Origin: Glutamicibacter halophytocola
GTDB taxonomy: Bacteria; Actinomycetota; Actinomycetes; Actinomycetales; Micrococcaceae
Length of the DNA stretch: 64,000 nt
Reading direction: 5' to 3'
Assembly (NCBI RefSeq): GCF_001302565.1
Contig: NZ_CP012750.1
Location: forward strand, 1,736,001-1,800,000
The translations under genes and the position numbers were made by a program. The stretch's first letter is position 1. Every line of letters starts with the position of its first letter. Below the pieces are notes generated by a model that saw only the letters and a list, made by a program, of their open reading frames with translations, did no database searches and was not told the DNA's origin. Below, in pieces: positions 44,014-52,939 of the stretch.

Positions 44014-45132
44014 ATGCAAACGATGATTTGGCCTGCGGCCATAGCAGTTCTCGGTGCCGCCCTGTTTCTCGGTGCTGCGGGAGTCTTCCTGCTGGCCGTG
44101 CAATACCGGCGCCACGGCCGGGTGTCTTGGCGCCGCACCATCACCACAGCTATGGCGGCAATCTACGGGTTCGGCTTGTTTAGTTACACCATGCTGCCGT
44201 TGCCCGCGACCCGCCAAGCGGCTTGCTACAGCGGGATGGGGATCACCCAAACGGATCCCGGACATTTCCTGTATGAATTCAGGGCAGCGATCGCTGAATT
44301 GGGGCTTCGCGGATTCGCTACGAGCTTCGTGCTGTGGCAAATTTTGTTCAATATCATCTTGTTCATGCCGCTGGGCATCCTGGCCGTGCGCTGGTTGCGC
44401 GGGAACGTCTTCACCGGCATGGTGCTGGGCTTTGCCGCTTCGCTGGCGATCGAGCTTACCCAGTACACCGGAATTTGGGGCCTGTACAACTGCGCCTACC
44501 GGGTAGCCGATGTCGACGACCTGATCATGAATACCGCGGGGGCGCTTCTTGGTGCCATCCTTGCGTACCTGCCCATCTTCAGTTTCCTCACCGGTCCCAA
44601 GGAAGGCGATGCACGCTACGCGGCTCCTCGCAGGGTTACCCGTGCCCGGCGGGCATTGGCCAACGTCTTTGACGCGGCCATCACCACTGGGGCCGTCTTT
44701 GCGATCACCGGTGCCCTGTCGCTGGTCGAAAGACTGGGCGGGCCAGCCACCAATGAACGCTTGATGAATTTCTGGATTCCGCTGGTGGTCGTGTTCTTCG
44801 TCTTTCTGCTTCCCAGCATGAGCCCAGGCCGGGCCTCGCTGGGACAGCGCTGCGCGTGGTTGATGGTTGCTGGCCCCGGCTCTGTCCCCGCCTCGGCGCC
44901 TCGGGCGCTGATCCGCAGCATCCTTGGATTTGGCGGAATCACTTTCCTGTTCCAAATTTCCACGAGCCTCACGGATGTCAGCCCATACCCGATTTTGAAC
45001 ATGCTGGTCACCGCCTATATCGCGGTGAGCGTGGTCTTCTTCCTCGCTGATTCCCATCACCGCGGGCTGGCCGGGAAGGCTACCAGAACCGGTTTTATTG
45101 ATCGCCGGGCCATGTCAATCAGAGAGCATTAG
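44014..45132 (+). CDS. VanZ-RDD fusion membrane protein
   Basis: A 372-residue membrane protein in two parts. Residues 1-190 are a VanZ-like domain: AIYGFGLFSYTMLPLP, QILFNIILFMPLGILAVRWL, SLAIELTQYTGIWG and RVADVDDLIMNTAGALLGAI. Residues 205-360 fit an RDD domain (ARRALANVFDAAITTGAVFA; FWIPLVVVFFVFLLPSMSPGRASLGQRC). VanZ proteins give low-level teicoplanin resistance and RDD proteins have been tied to transport or stress. It follows the mannosyltransferases by 57 bases, consistent with an envelope role. Confidence 0.85.
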   Translation: MQTMIWPAAIAVLGAALFLGAAGVFLLAVQYRRHGRVSWRRTITTAMAAIYGFGLFSYTMLPLPATRQAACYSGMGITQTDPGHFLYEFRAAIAELGLRGFATSFVLWQILFNIILFMPLGILAVRWLRGNVFTGMVLGFAASLAIELTQYTGIWGLYNCAYRVADVDDLIMNTAGALLGAILAYLPIFSFLTGPKEGDARYAAPRRVTRARRALANVFDAAITTGAVFAITGALSLVERLGGPATNERLMNFWIPLVVVFFVFLLPSMSPGRASLGQRCAWLMVAGPGSVPASAPRALIRSILGFGGITFLFQISTSLTDVSPYPILNMLVTAYIAVSVVFFLADSHHRGLAGKATRTGFIDRRAMSIREH

Positions 45133-45248
45133 CACTAATCATTAGGGGCTAAAATAGAATCTGGTGGCTTTGGACCTATGCGCTGGGGTCATCACACTCG
45201 CCTTCGACGACACATCCGAATACTGAGAAGTTAGGTCTGCCCAGCAGC

Positions 45249-46028
45249 ATGGAAGAAAATAAGCTTGAGGTCCCGAACGAACCGCACAAGGCAGTCCTAG
45301 GCACGGCCGTCGGCGCGACGGTCCTGATCGCCATCGGCGCATTCGTGCTCTCTTTCGCCGCACTTACCGACTTGGCCGAGCGCTCGGGCATCAGCCCGCG
45401 GCTGGCCTGGATCTGGCCAATCATCATCGACGGCATGATCGTCGCCGCCACGGTGGCCATCGTCGCCTTGAACGGATTCAACCGCAAGGCCATGATCTAC
45501 CCTTGGTCGCTGTTGTTCTTCGGCGCCATTGTTTCCACCGCTGCGAACTCCACGCACGCCATCTTGACCGTTGACTCGATCGAGAACGGCGTGCCCGCCC
45601 TGGTTTCGGCCCTCGTCGCCGCGATGCCGCCAATTGTTCTTTTGGCCATTACCCACTTGACCGTGCACATGTACCAGAAGAAGTCTGAAGCCGCCAAGCT
45701 CCGTGCCGAACTTGAGTACGACGAAGAGCAGGAAAATGCCCAGAAGTATGGCGTGGCCTACGACGATGGCTATAGCGCCGCGTTGAACGACGCCAAAACC
45801 GCTGAAGACGAGCGCATGGCCGAGATCGAGCAGGAACATCAGGATGCCTTGGCCCGTGCTCGCGCCGAAGGTATCGCCAGCGCACGCGCGGATGCCAAGG
45901 TCACCCCGATCAAGCAGAATGGCCAGAAGGCCAAGACTGCTGCCGAGCCGGTGGCCGAGCAGAAGAAGGCCACTGACGACAAGGCTCCGCTGTTTGACGA
46001 CATGGCCAAGCGCCTGAGCCGTCCGTAG
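45249..46028 (+). CDS. DUF2637 membrane protein
   Basis: A 259-residue protein with four N-terminal membrane segments (VLIAIGAFVLSFAALTDLAE, AWIWPIIIDGMIVAATVAIV, a Trp/Leu-rich third, and a fourth ending LLAITHLTVHMY) and a long charged cytoplasmic tail. The tail (residues 145-240) is rich in Glu, Lys and Ala and should form coiled coil. DUF2637 is best known from the SpdB transfer proteins of actinomycete plasmids, but this copy sits among housekeeping genes with no transfer genes near. Confidence 0.85.
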   Translation: MEENKLEVPNEPHKAVLGTAVGATVLIAIGAFVLSFAALTDLAERSGISPRLAWIWPIIIDGMIVAATVAIVALNGFNRKAMIYPWSLLFFGAIVSTAANSTHAILTVDSIENGVPALVSALVAAMPPIVLLAITHLTVHMYQKKSEAAKLRAELEYDEEQENAQKYGVAYDDGYSAALNDAKTAEDERMAEIEQEHQDALARARAEGIASARADAKVTPIKQNGQKAKTAAEPVAEQKKATDDKAPLFDDMAKRLSRP

Positions 46029-46112
46029 TTTCTTCCAGGATCAACCCGGCCGGCGCAACACGGAGCATGAGGACTGCAAAGCAACAAGCAATTCAGTAAC
46101 GAGGAGGCAGTT

Positions 46113-47210
46113 ATGACGGAACCCCAGCGTGAGCCAAGGGACGATGAGTTCTCCGAGCACATCGAGAACTCCGTTGAACAGTACAAGTCTGTCACCGGCG
46201 AGCTGAATACCGTCATGTCTGCCATGAAAGCGAAGATCCGCAGGCTCTTTGCGCAAAGCGAAGTCCAGCCCTTGTTCATCACCGGACGGGTCAAATCTGC
46301 GCAGTCCTTCCGTGCAAAGGCTTCGCGCCGGTTGCAGGAAACGAGCGAGAGCGCTCCGGTGCTCGAATTCCCCAACCCGCTGCGCGAAATCCACGACATG
46401 GTCGGCATCCGCATCATCGTGATGCTGCCTCATGAAATCCAGCAGGTTGCAAGCCTGATCAAATCCCACCGGGACTCCTTCGACTGCCGCAGCGATCGCG
46501 AGAAGGATATCGGTTCAGTCGAGTCGGGGACCTACGGGTACTCTTCAAGGCACCTGCTTCTCAAAACCCGCAGCGAACCAACCGTGCGGAAATTCCAGGA
46601 AGCCCTGGGAAAGCCGGTGGTTGCCAGCGGAAACTTCGTCTTTGAAGTCCAGATCCGCACGGTGCTCCAGCACGCTTGGAGCGAGATGGAACACGACATC
46701 CGCTTCAAGCATCCCGGCGAAGCCGCCTGGAACCCGCAGATTGACCGGCACTTCACCGCCACCGCGGCCATGCTTGAAACGGTTGAAGACTACTTCACCG
46801 ATATCAATGAGCTGTACCACCGGCTCAACGGCTACCACGACCAGCAGGGTGCCGGAGCCGAGCCGTTGTCAGGCGAAAAGATTGGTGAAATCTGGCAGAC
46901 CCTGTTGCCGCACGTTGACCGCAAACGCGACGACGATTGGTCTTGGGCCTCCGAACTGCTCGATGCGCACGAAATCAACCAGACCTGGCAATTGGCGCAG
47001 TTGCTGGACGCCAACGTGGTCACCGACGTTCGCGCGGCATTGGACCACCGCTATTCGCCGGGCCCAGACCGCCTGCTGGACGACGTCCTGCTGTGGCGTT
47101 TTGGCAAGGAGCACATCGACAAGACCAGCGGAGGGGACCTTCGCCGAGAAGGTTCGCTGCGCCGCCGGTTGATTCAAATGAAGGACTACCGCTCCCAACC
47201 AGGGCAGTAG
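46113..47210 (+). CDS. RelA/SpoT-domain nucleotide pyrophosphokinase
   Basis: A 365-residue protein with a stand-alone (p)ppGpp synthetase domain in residues 20-240. The active-site blocks are REIHDMVGIRIIVMLP, SSRHLLLKT and FEVQIRTVLQHAWSEMEHDI, in which the ExQIRT and Glu/Asp residues for pyrophosphate transfer are kept. There is no HD hydrolase domain, and TGS/ACT domains are also missing. The C-terminal 120 residues are helical and of unknown role. GAGGAGG precedes the ATG. Confidence 0.87.
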   Translation: MTEPQREPRDDEFSEHIENSVEQYKSVTGELNTVMSAMKAKIRRLFAQSEVQPLFITGRVKSAQSFRAKASRRLQETSESAPVLEFPNPLREIHDMVGIRIIVMLPHEIQQVASLIKSHRDSFDCRSDREKDIGSVESGTYGYSSRHLLLKTRSEPTVRKFQEALGKPVVASGNFVFEVQIRTVLQHAWSEMEHDIRFKHPGEAAWNPQIDRHFTATAAMLETVEDYFTDINELYHRLNGYHDQQGAGAEPLSGEKIGEIWQTLLPHVDRKRDDDWSWASELLDAHEINQTWQLAQLLDANVVTDVRAALDHRYSPGPDRLLDDVLLWRFGKEHIDKTSGGDLRREGSLRRRLIQMKDYRSQPGQ

Positions 47211-47291
47211 CCGATCAAAAATGCGCGCTGGACTGTTAGTTTATGCACTTTCCGCCAGTGCCTGGGCCTTTGGCCGGTAGACTAGTTAAGT

Positions 47292-47308
47292 TGCCCAATT
47301 AATGGGCA
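47292..47308. promoter_or_regulatory. Short palindrome before the ABC-F gene
   Basis: TGCCCA and TGGGCA are perfect inverted copies five bases apart, 36 bases upstream of the ABC-F start. Possible operator or leader hairpin. Confidence 0.3.
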
Positions 47309-47343
47309 TAGATTTGTGCCACCGCGTGAAAGGTCCACACCAT

Positions 47344-48945
47344 ATGATTTCCGTAGCCAACCTTGAGCTACGCGTCGGCGCCCGCTTGCTGATGGACGAA
47401 GTGAACTTCCGCATCGACAAGGGCGACAAGATCGGACTGGTGGGACGCAACGGTGCCGGCAAGACGACGATGACCAAGGTCCTCGCCGGCGAGACCCAGC
47501 CAACCAGCGGAGATGTGACCCACAAGGGCTCCATCGGCTACCTGCCCCAGGATCCGAAAACCCCGGATATGGAGCAGCTGGCCCGAGACCGCATTCTCGG
47601 CGCCCGCGGCTTGGACGTTGTCCTGGGCAAGCTGGCCCAGAACCGCGATGAAATGGCCAGCGACGACCCTGCCGTTTCGGCCAAGGCCATGCGCCGCTAT
47701 GACCGGCTGGAAGCAGAATTCATTGCTGCCGGCGGCTACGCCGCGGAGTCTGAAGCCGCGGCCATTTGCGCCAACCTGGACTTGCCGGACCGCATTCTGG
47801 ATCAGCCGCTGCGCACCCTTTCCGGTGGCCAGCGCCGCCGTGTGGAATTGGCCCGGATTCTCTACTCGGACGCTGAAACCCTGCTGCTCGACGAGCCGAC
47901 CAACCACTTGGACGTCGACTCGATCAACTGGCTGCGTGACTTCATCAAGAACTACCCGGGCGGTGTGCTGATGATCAGCCACGACACCGGCTTGATGGAA
48001 GAAACCGTCAACAAGGTCCTGAACCTTGATGCCAACCGCGGTGTTGTTGATGTCTACAACATGAACTGGAAGCGCTACAAGATCCAGCGTGAAACCGATG
48101 AGCGTGCCCGCAAGCGCGAGCGTGCCAACATCGAAAAGAAGGCCTCCGTGCTGCTGACCCAGGCAACCCGCATGAAGGCTCGTGCCTCGGGTGCCTCGGC
48201 GGCACAGTCCATGCTCAAGCGTGTTGACCGCATGCTCTCGGGCCTGCAGGAAGAGCGCGCTTCGGACAAGGTCGCGGCCCTGCGCTTCCCGGATCCGGCT
48301 CCCTGCGGCAAGACCCCGTTGATGGCCGAAGGATTGTCCAAGGCCTATGGCTCGCTGGAGATCTTCAACGACGTGTCGCTGGCTATCGACCGTGGTTCCA
48401 AGGTCGTCATCCTGGGCCTGAACGGTGCCGGCAAGACCACCTTGCTGCGCATGCTCGCGGGCGTGGCCGAGCCCGATACCGGAAAGATCGTTCCCGGCCA
48501 TGGCTTGAAGATCGGCTACTTCGCCCAGGAGCACGACACCCTGGATCCCGAGGCCACGGTGCTGGAAAATATGCGCCGCAATGCCCCGGATCACCTCAAC
48601 GACGCCGATGTGCGCTCGATCCTCGGTTCGTTCCTGTTTGTTGGCGATGACGTCTCCAAGCCCGCCGGGGTGCTCTCCGGTGGCGAGAAGACCCGCCTGG
48701 CACTGGCAACTATCGTGGCATCCAGCGCCAACGTGCTGCTGCTCGATGAGCCTACCAACAACCTGGACCCAGCCTCGCGCGCGGAAGTGCTTGGCGCTTT
48801 GTCGACCTTCCCAGGCGCCGTGGTAATGGTCAGCCACGATGAAGGCGCTGTGATGTCCTTGAAGCCAGAGCGCGTCGTGATCCTGCCCGATGGCGACGAG
48901 GACTTGTTCAACGAAGACTACCTTGAGCTCGTGTCGCTGACCTAG
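47344..48945 (+). CDS. ABC-F family ATPase
   Basis: A 533-residue soluble protein with two ABC modules: Walker A GRNGAGKTT and GLNGAGKTT, signature motifs LSGGQRRR and LSGGEKTR, and Walker B LLLDEPTNHLD and LLLDEPTNNLD. The linker between them (KRYKIQRETDERARKRER onwards) is a basic helical hairpin that in ABC-F proteins enters the ribosomal E site. The family includes translation factors (EttA) and antibiotic-resistance proteins. The absence of transporter genes supports a ribosomal role. ATG 47344 follows AAAGGT. Confidence 0.92.
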   Translation: MISVANLELRVGARLLMDEVNFRIDKGDKIGLVGRNGAGKTTMTKVLAGETQPTSGDVTHKGSIGYLPQDPKTPDMEQLARDRILGARGLDVVLGKLAQNRDEMASDDPAVSAKAMRRYDRLEAEFIAAGGYAAESEAAAICANLDLPDRILDQPLRTLSGGQRRRVELARILYSDAETLLLDEPTNHLDVDSINWLRDFIKNYPGGVLMISHDTGLMEETVNKVLNLDANRGVVDVYNMNWKRYKIQRETDERARKRERANIEKKASVLLTQATRMKARASGASAAQSMLKRVDRMLSGLQEERASDKVAALRFPDPAPCGKTPLMAEGLSKAYGSLEIFNDVSLAIDRGSKVVILGLNGAGKTTLLRMLAGVAEPDTGKIVPGHGLKIGYFAQEHDTLDPEATVLENMRRNAPDHLNDADVRSILGSFLFVGDDVSKPAGVLSGGEKTRLALATIVASSANVLLLDEPTNNLDPASRAEVLGALSTFPGAVVMVSHDEGAVMSLKPERVVILPDGDEDLFNEDYLELVSLT

Positions 48946-48967
48946 GCCTAGCAGCCCAACAAGAAAA

Positions 48968-49017
48968 CTCATAGGCTTGGCATGACACCGCTAGAAGGGG
49001 TTGTGCCAAGCCATGAG
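48968..49017 (+). promoter_or_regulatory. Hairpin covering the start of the lipoprotein gene
   Basis: CTCAT-A-GGCTTGGCA pairs with TGCCAAGCC-ATGAG (14 bp, one bulged base). The AGAAGGGG ribosome site is in the loop and ATG 49013 is inside the stem. It may terminate the ABC-F transcript or gate translation. Confidence 0.5.
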
Positions 49018-49450
49018 TTTATCTGGAAGCCGAATGGATGTTCTCGCCGCAGGCCTTTTGCTGGCCACGCTTGCAGCCTCTGGATGCGTGCAGAAAACAT
49101 CCGATGCGGTGAACGCGCAATGGAGCCTGATGGATTCCTCGGCGGTGACCTCCAAGAGCACAAGCCTTGATCTCGGGGTGATGCGCATTGCCTGCGGTTC
49201 AGGGGTGACTGGTGGGATTACCGGTGCCCAAATTGACTACAGCGAAGAAAATATCACCATCGGCATGGTGGTGGAACCGCTGAATGGCGAACCTCAAACC
49301 TGCCAGTCCAATGAAACAGTTCCCTACACGCTGGAGCTCGAAGAGCCGGTAGGGCAGCGCACGCTGATTGATGCTTCCTGCGCTGCGGCGGATGCTCCCC
49401 AGGATGAAACTGGGGGTTGCGGCCAGGAGGGCATTCGCTGGGCGCCATGA
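49013..49450 (+). CDS. Small putative lipoprotein, family unknown
   Basis: A 145-residue protein with a signal sequence (MDVLAAGLLLATLAASGC; lipobox ASGC) and a short exported domain with six cysteines after the lipid-bearing one (ACGSG, QTCQS, ASCAA, GGCGQ among them), so disulfides are likely. No known family. The start lies within a stable hairpin; TTG 49001 in the loop is an alternative start. Confidence 0.7.
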   Translation: MSLSGSRMDVLAAGLLLATLAASGCVQKTSDAVNAQWSLMDSSAVTSKSTSLDLGVMRIACGSGVTGGITGAQIDYSEENITIGMVVEPLNGEPQTCQSNETVPYTLELEEPVGQRTLIDASCAAADAPQDETGGCGQEGIRWAP

Positions 49451-49470
49451 GCCCGGACTCATAGAGCCGA

Positions 49471-50376
49471 TTAGCGAAGATCGCTGGGTGCTTCTGGCGC
49501 CTCATCAAGCATTGCATCTTCGATGGCTTCATCGGTCAAGGAACCGTCGCGCCGGAACTTCTTTTCCGCTTTGGCCCGCACCTTGCGCACCTTGTGCACC
49601 GGTTCGTCAAAGCCCAACGCACGTGCTTCAGCCAGCTCCGCTGCGTCCTCTGCGTTCAACTTCTTCTGCTGCCTGGCGGCATACCAGAAACCGACAAAAG
49701 CGAGCACTCCGAACGCGTACCACTGGAATTCGTAGGAGAGGTGGGGACCCTCGTCCATATCCGGCGCATCCAGCGGCTGAGGCGTGACGGACGGGGCAGG
49801 ATCTTCCTGGTACATGATGCCGTACGCGCCCTGGGCGATGCCATAGTCGACCTGCTGCGCATAATCCTCTAGCTGGATTGATGCGATCTGCCCTTCTGGG
49901 GCGCCTCGGTCCAAGCGCACTTCACCAGGCTTCAGCCGAGCGAGCACCGTCACTTCTCCCGAAGGCGGTGCCGGGATGGAGTCGGGGTGGCCGCTCTGCT
50001 CATCGCCAATAGGCAGGTAGCCGCGGTCAATGATGACAACTTCGCCCTGCGTGGTCTTGAAGGGCACCAGCACTTCGTAGCCCGGGCGTCCAGCCTTGAT
50101 GCGATTCCTCACGATCAGGGTATCGCCGGGCAGGTAGCTTCCGGTGAGCTTGGCCGTCATCCAGGTTTTCTCTTCGGGAAGCTGGTTGAATTTCTCGAGA
50201 GCCTGCCTGCCTGAGACCGGGTCGGCGAAATAATTGCGGTTAACCCGTTCAATGCCCGTGAGGACCTGCTCCCTGCGGTTGGCCTGCCAGTTGCCCAGGC
50301 TTACGCAGGCTGTGGCGAAAATGGCTACCAAAATCAACCAGCCCACCCAGCGGGTGCTTGCTAGAAACCGGTACAT
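49471..50376 (-). CDS. SURF1 family protein
   Basis: A 301-residue protein with the SURF1 layout: N-terminal membrane helix (WVGWLILVAIFATACVSLGNWQ split over a conserved LGNWQ), an exported domain with LTGSYLPGDTLIVRNR and VVIIDRGYLP, and a second helix near the C-terminus (SYEFQWYAFGVLAFVGFWY). SURF1 helps assemble cytochrome c oxidase, probably in haem a insertion. A 75-residue charged cytoplasmic tail follows. It is the third gene of a tight minus-strand operon. Confidence 0.93.
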   Translation of the reverse strand: MYRFLASTRWVGWLILVAIFATACVSLGNWQANRREQVLTGIERVNRNYFADPVSGRQALEKFNQLPEEKTWMTAKLTGSYLPGDTLIVRNRIKAGRPGYEVLVPFKTTQGEVVIIDRGYLPIGDEQSGHPDSIPAPPSGEVTVLARLKPGEVRLDRGAPEGQIASIQLEDYAQQVDYGIAQGAYGIMYQEDPAPSVTPQPLDAPDMDEGPHLSYEFQWYAFGVLAFVGFWYAARQQKKLNAEDAAELAEARALGFDEPVHKVRKVRAKAEKKFRRDGSLTDEAIEDAMLDEAPEAPSDLR

Positions 50377-50622
50377 TTACTCGGTGCCTCCAGTAGTTCC
50401 TGGCAATGGCAGGGTTTGCCGGTAGAGCAGGCGCTCTTTCAGGTACGTCTCCAGCCAGTCCAGATGCTCAGGGCAAGCCAGCCAGATTTTGCGGCGTTCG
50501 GGGGTGTGGATTTTTGGGTTGTTCCAAAGCAGCTGGTGCTCGGCACGGTTGCGGCAGCCCTTGCGCGAGCACTGGACCTCGGTGCTGGCTTGTGGCTGTC
50601 CCAGTGAACCTAATAAATCCAC
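50377..50622 (-). CDS. Small cysteine-containing conserved protein
   Basis: An 81-residue protein with C-x4-C near the N-terminus (CSRKGC), then RNRAEHQLLWNNPKIH and ACPEHLDWLETYLKER. The two early Cys with the later Cys/His (CPEH) suggest a zinc site. Short proteins like this sit beside SURF1 in related Actinobacteria; the function is unknown. The GTG start overlaps the DUF3099 stop by one base and has AGGAGG just upstream; its stop abuts the SURF1 start. Confidence 0.85.
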   Translation of the reverse strand: MDLLGSLGQPQASTEVQCSRKGCRNRAEHQLLWNNPKIHTPERRKIWLACPEHLDWLETYLKERLLYRQTLPLPGTTGGTE

Positions 50623-51020
50623 TAGTCCTCCTTGGGTGGGTTGCTTGGCTGATCAGCAAAGGTGCCGTCAATGACTTCAGCTTCCATTTCCGACGGTTCT
50701 GCGGATGCCGGTGGAGCTGGCAGCTGCCCGGGTTCAGGGTCCGTGTAAAACTCGGCTGGCGGCTCGCGCTTGGTCAAATCCGCGCCGCCGTTGGCAACGA
50801 CCACAGCGATATACGGCAGGATGACGGCGCCAGCGATAAATACCCAGCGAAGCCAACCGTCAAAGAAGAACGCGAGAATGAAGCAGATCATTCGGACAGT
50901 CATCGAAATCGTGTATTTGCGCACACGGCTATCGCGCTCGGAAGTATGCGATTCCCGGGCTTCAGTGATGCGGTGAACTTCAGGTTCACGCGAATCGTGA
51001 TTCGTGGGTTGAGATGACAT
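50622..51020 (-). CDS. DUF3099 membrane protein
   Basis: A 132-residue protein typical of DUF3099: EVHRITEARESHTSERDSRV, then RKYTISMTVRMICFILAFFF and a second helix (WVFIAGAVILPYIAVVVANG). The N-terminus is polar and the C-terminus Pro/Glu-rich. Function unknown. It heads the DUF3099 - small protein - SURF1 operon. ATG 51020 is chosen; ATG 51059 is also possible. Confidence 0.88.
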   Translation of the reverse strand: MSSQPTNHDSREPEVHRITEARESHTSERDSRVRKYTISMTVRMICFILAFFFDGWLRWVFIAGAVILPYIAVVVANGGADLTKREPPAEFYTDPEPGQLPAPPASAEPSEMEAEVIDGTFADQPSNPPKED

Positions 51021-51138
51021 GTAGAAGACTTCGCTTTGCTGTACAGAAACTGCTTCCATTGTCTCACTTGTGGCACCGAGAGTGTAATTTCTACGCGCTG
51101 TCGAAGCGGTAAAACTGGGCAGTAACTAATAGGATTGA

Positions 51139-51957
<819 letters not shown>

Positions 51958-52027
51958 CGAGCTTTCCTGCAGCAAGGAATGCTGCACGAGATTCAATTTT
52001 CCCTAAGATCCAAGGAGAACATTCAAG

Positions 52028-52777
52028 ATGAGCGAATTTAAAGGTGCCGTAGTTACCGGTTCCTCCCGTGGCATTGGCGCGGTTACCGCGCAGCTGCTGG
52101 CTGAACAGGGCATCGGTGTTGTGGTGAATTACCGTGCCAAGGCACCGCGTGCTAACAAGATCGTTGCCGCTATCGAGGAAAAGGGCGGCAAGGCAGTAGC
52201 CGTTGGCGCCGATTTGACCACCCCGGAAGGTCCGGCGGCCTTGGTTGATGCAGCCGTGGAGAACTTCGGATCCCTGGACGTAGTTGTTCTGAATGCTTCC
52301 GGCGGCATGGAAACCTCGATGGGTGAGAACTACGCCCTGCGCCTGAATCGGGACGCCCAGGTGGCCATGCTGGAAGCAGCATTGCCAAAAATGTCTGATG
52401 GCGGACGCGTGGTCTTCGTGACCAGCCACCAGGCACACTTCATCAACGAAGTTTCCACCATGGACGCCTATGACGCGGTGGCGAAGTCCAAGCGTGCCGG
52501 TGAAGATGCACTGCGCGAAATGATCCCCCAGCTGGCCGAAAAGAACATCAGCTTTGTTGTCGTCTCCGGCGACATGATCGAGGGAACCATTACCGCTACG
52601 TTGTTGAACCGCATGGAGCCAGGTGCCATTGATGCCCGCCGCGAGGCCGCTGGCAAGCTCTACTCCGTTGAGGAATTCGGCGCCGAAGTAGCCAAGATGG
52701 TATTTGCCGACGTCGAGACCGGCTACACCGAGCTGGTCGGTGGCGCAGGAGACTTCCTGAAGCAGTCCGGCAAGTAG
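52028..52777 (+). CDS. SDR oxidoreductase with FabI-like active-site spacing
   Basis: A 249-residue SDR. The cofactor motif TGSSRGIGAVTAQLL is classical, but the active site is not: there is no YxxxK. Instead Tyr and Lys are seven apart in YDAVAKSK (Y-x6-K), the spacing of enoyl-ACP reductase FabI/InhA. The strand that carries the catalytic Ser in classical SDRs reads VVFVTSHQAHFI. It directly follows fabG, like inhA after mabA in mycobacteria. Enoyl reductase is a reasonable inference; a different reductase is possible. Confidence 0.8.
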   Translation: MSEFKGAVVTGSSRGIGAVTAQLLAEQGIGVVVNYRAKAPRANKIVAAIEEKGGKAVAVGADLTTPEGPAALVDAAVENFGSLDVVVLNASGGMETSMGENYALRLNRDAQVAMLEAALPKMSDGGRVVFVTSHQAHFINEVSTMDAYDAVAKSKRAGEDALREMIPQLAEKNISFVVVSGDMIEGTITATLLNRMEPGAIDARREAAGKLYSVEEFGAEVAKMVFADVETGYTELVGGAGDFLKQSGK

Positions 52778-52803
52778 TCCAGGCCTGATTCGTCAGCAAC
52801 ACC

Positions 52804-52854
52804 AAACAGCTGGTGCCTTCCTCCCGTTCAGGGAGCTGGGCACCAGCTGTTTTT
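52804..52854 (+). terminator. Intrinsic terminator of the fabG-SDR operon
   Basis: A perfect 14-bp stem AAACAGCTGGTGCC and complement followed by five T residues. Confidence 0.92.
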
Positions 52855-52888
52855 GGCACCAGCAGTTTTTGCGTGGTGATTAAAGTTC

Positions 52889-52924
52889 AATGCCGGGCAC
52901 CTTCCATGGAAGATGCCCGGCATT
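52889..52924 (-). terminator. Terminator of the VanW gene
   Basis: A perfect 11-bp stem AATGCCGGGCA and complement about 15 bases after the VanW stop on the minus strand. Confidence 0.75.
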
Positions 52925-52939
52925 GGCTAATCTGAACTG

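Noticed and set aside
47368..48972. A 534-codon open frame antisense to the ABC-F gene
   Set aside because: The sense strand carries all ABC motifs; nothing recognisable on this strand.
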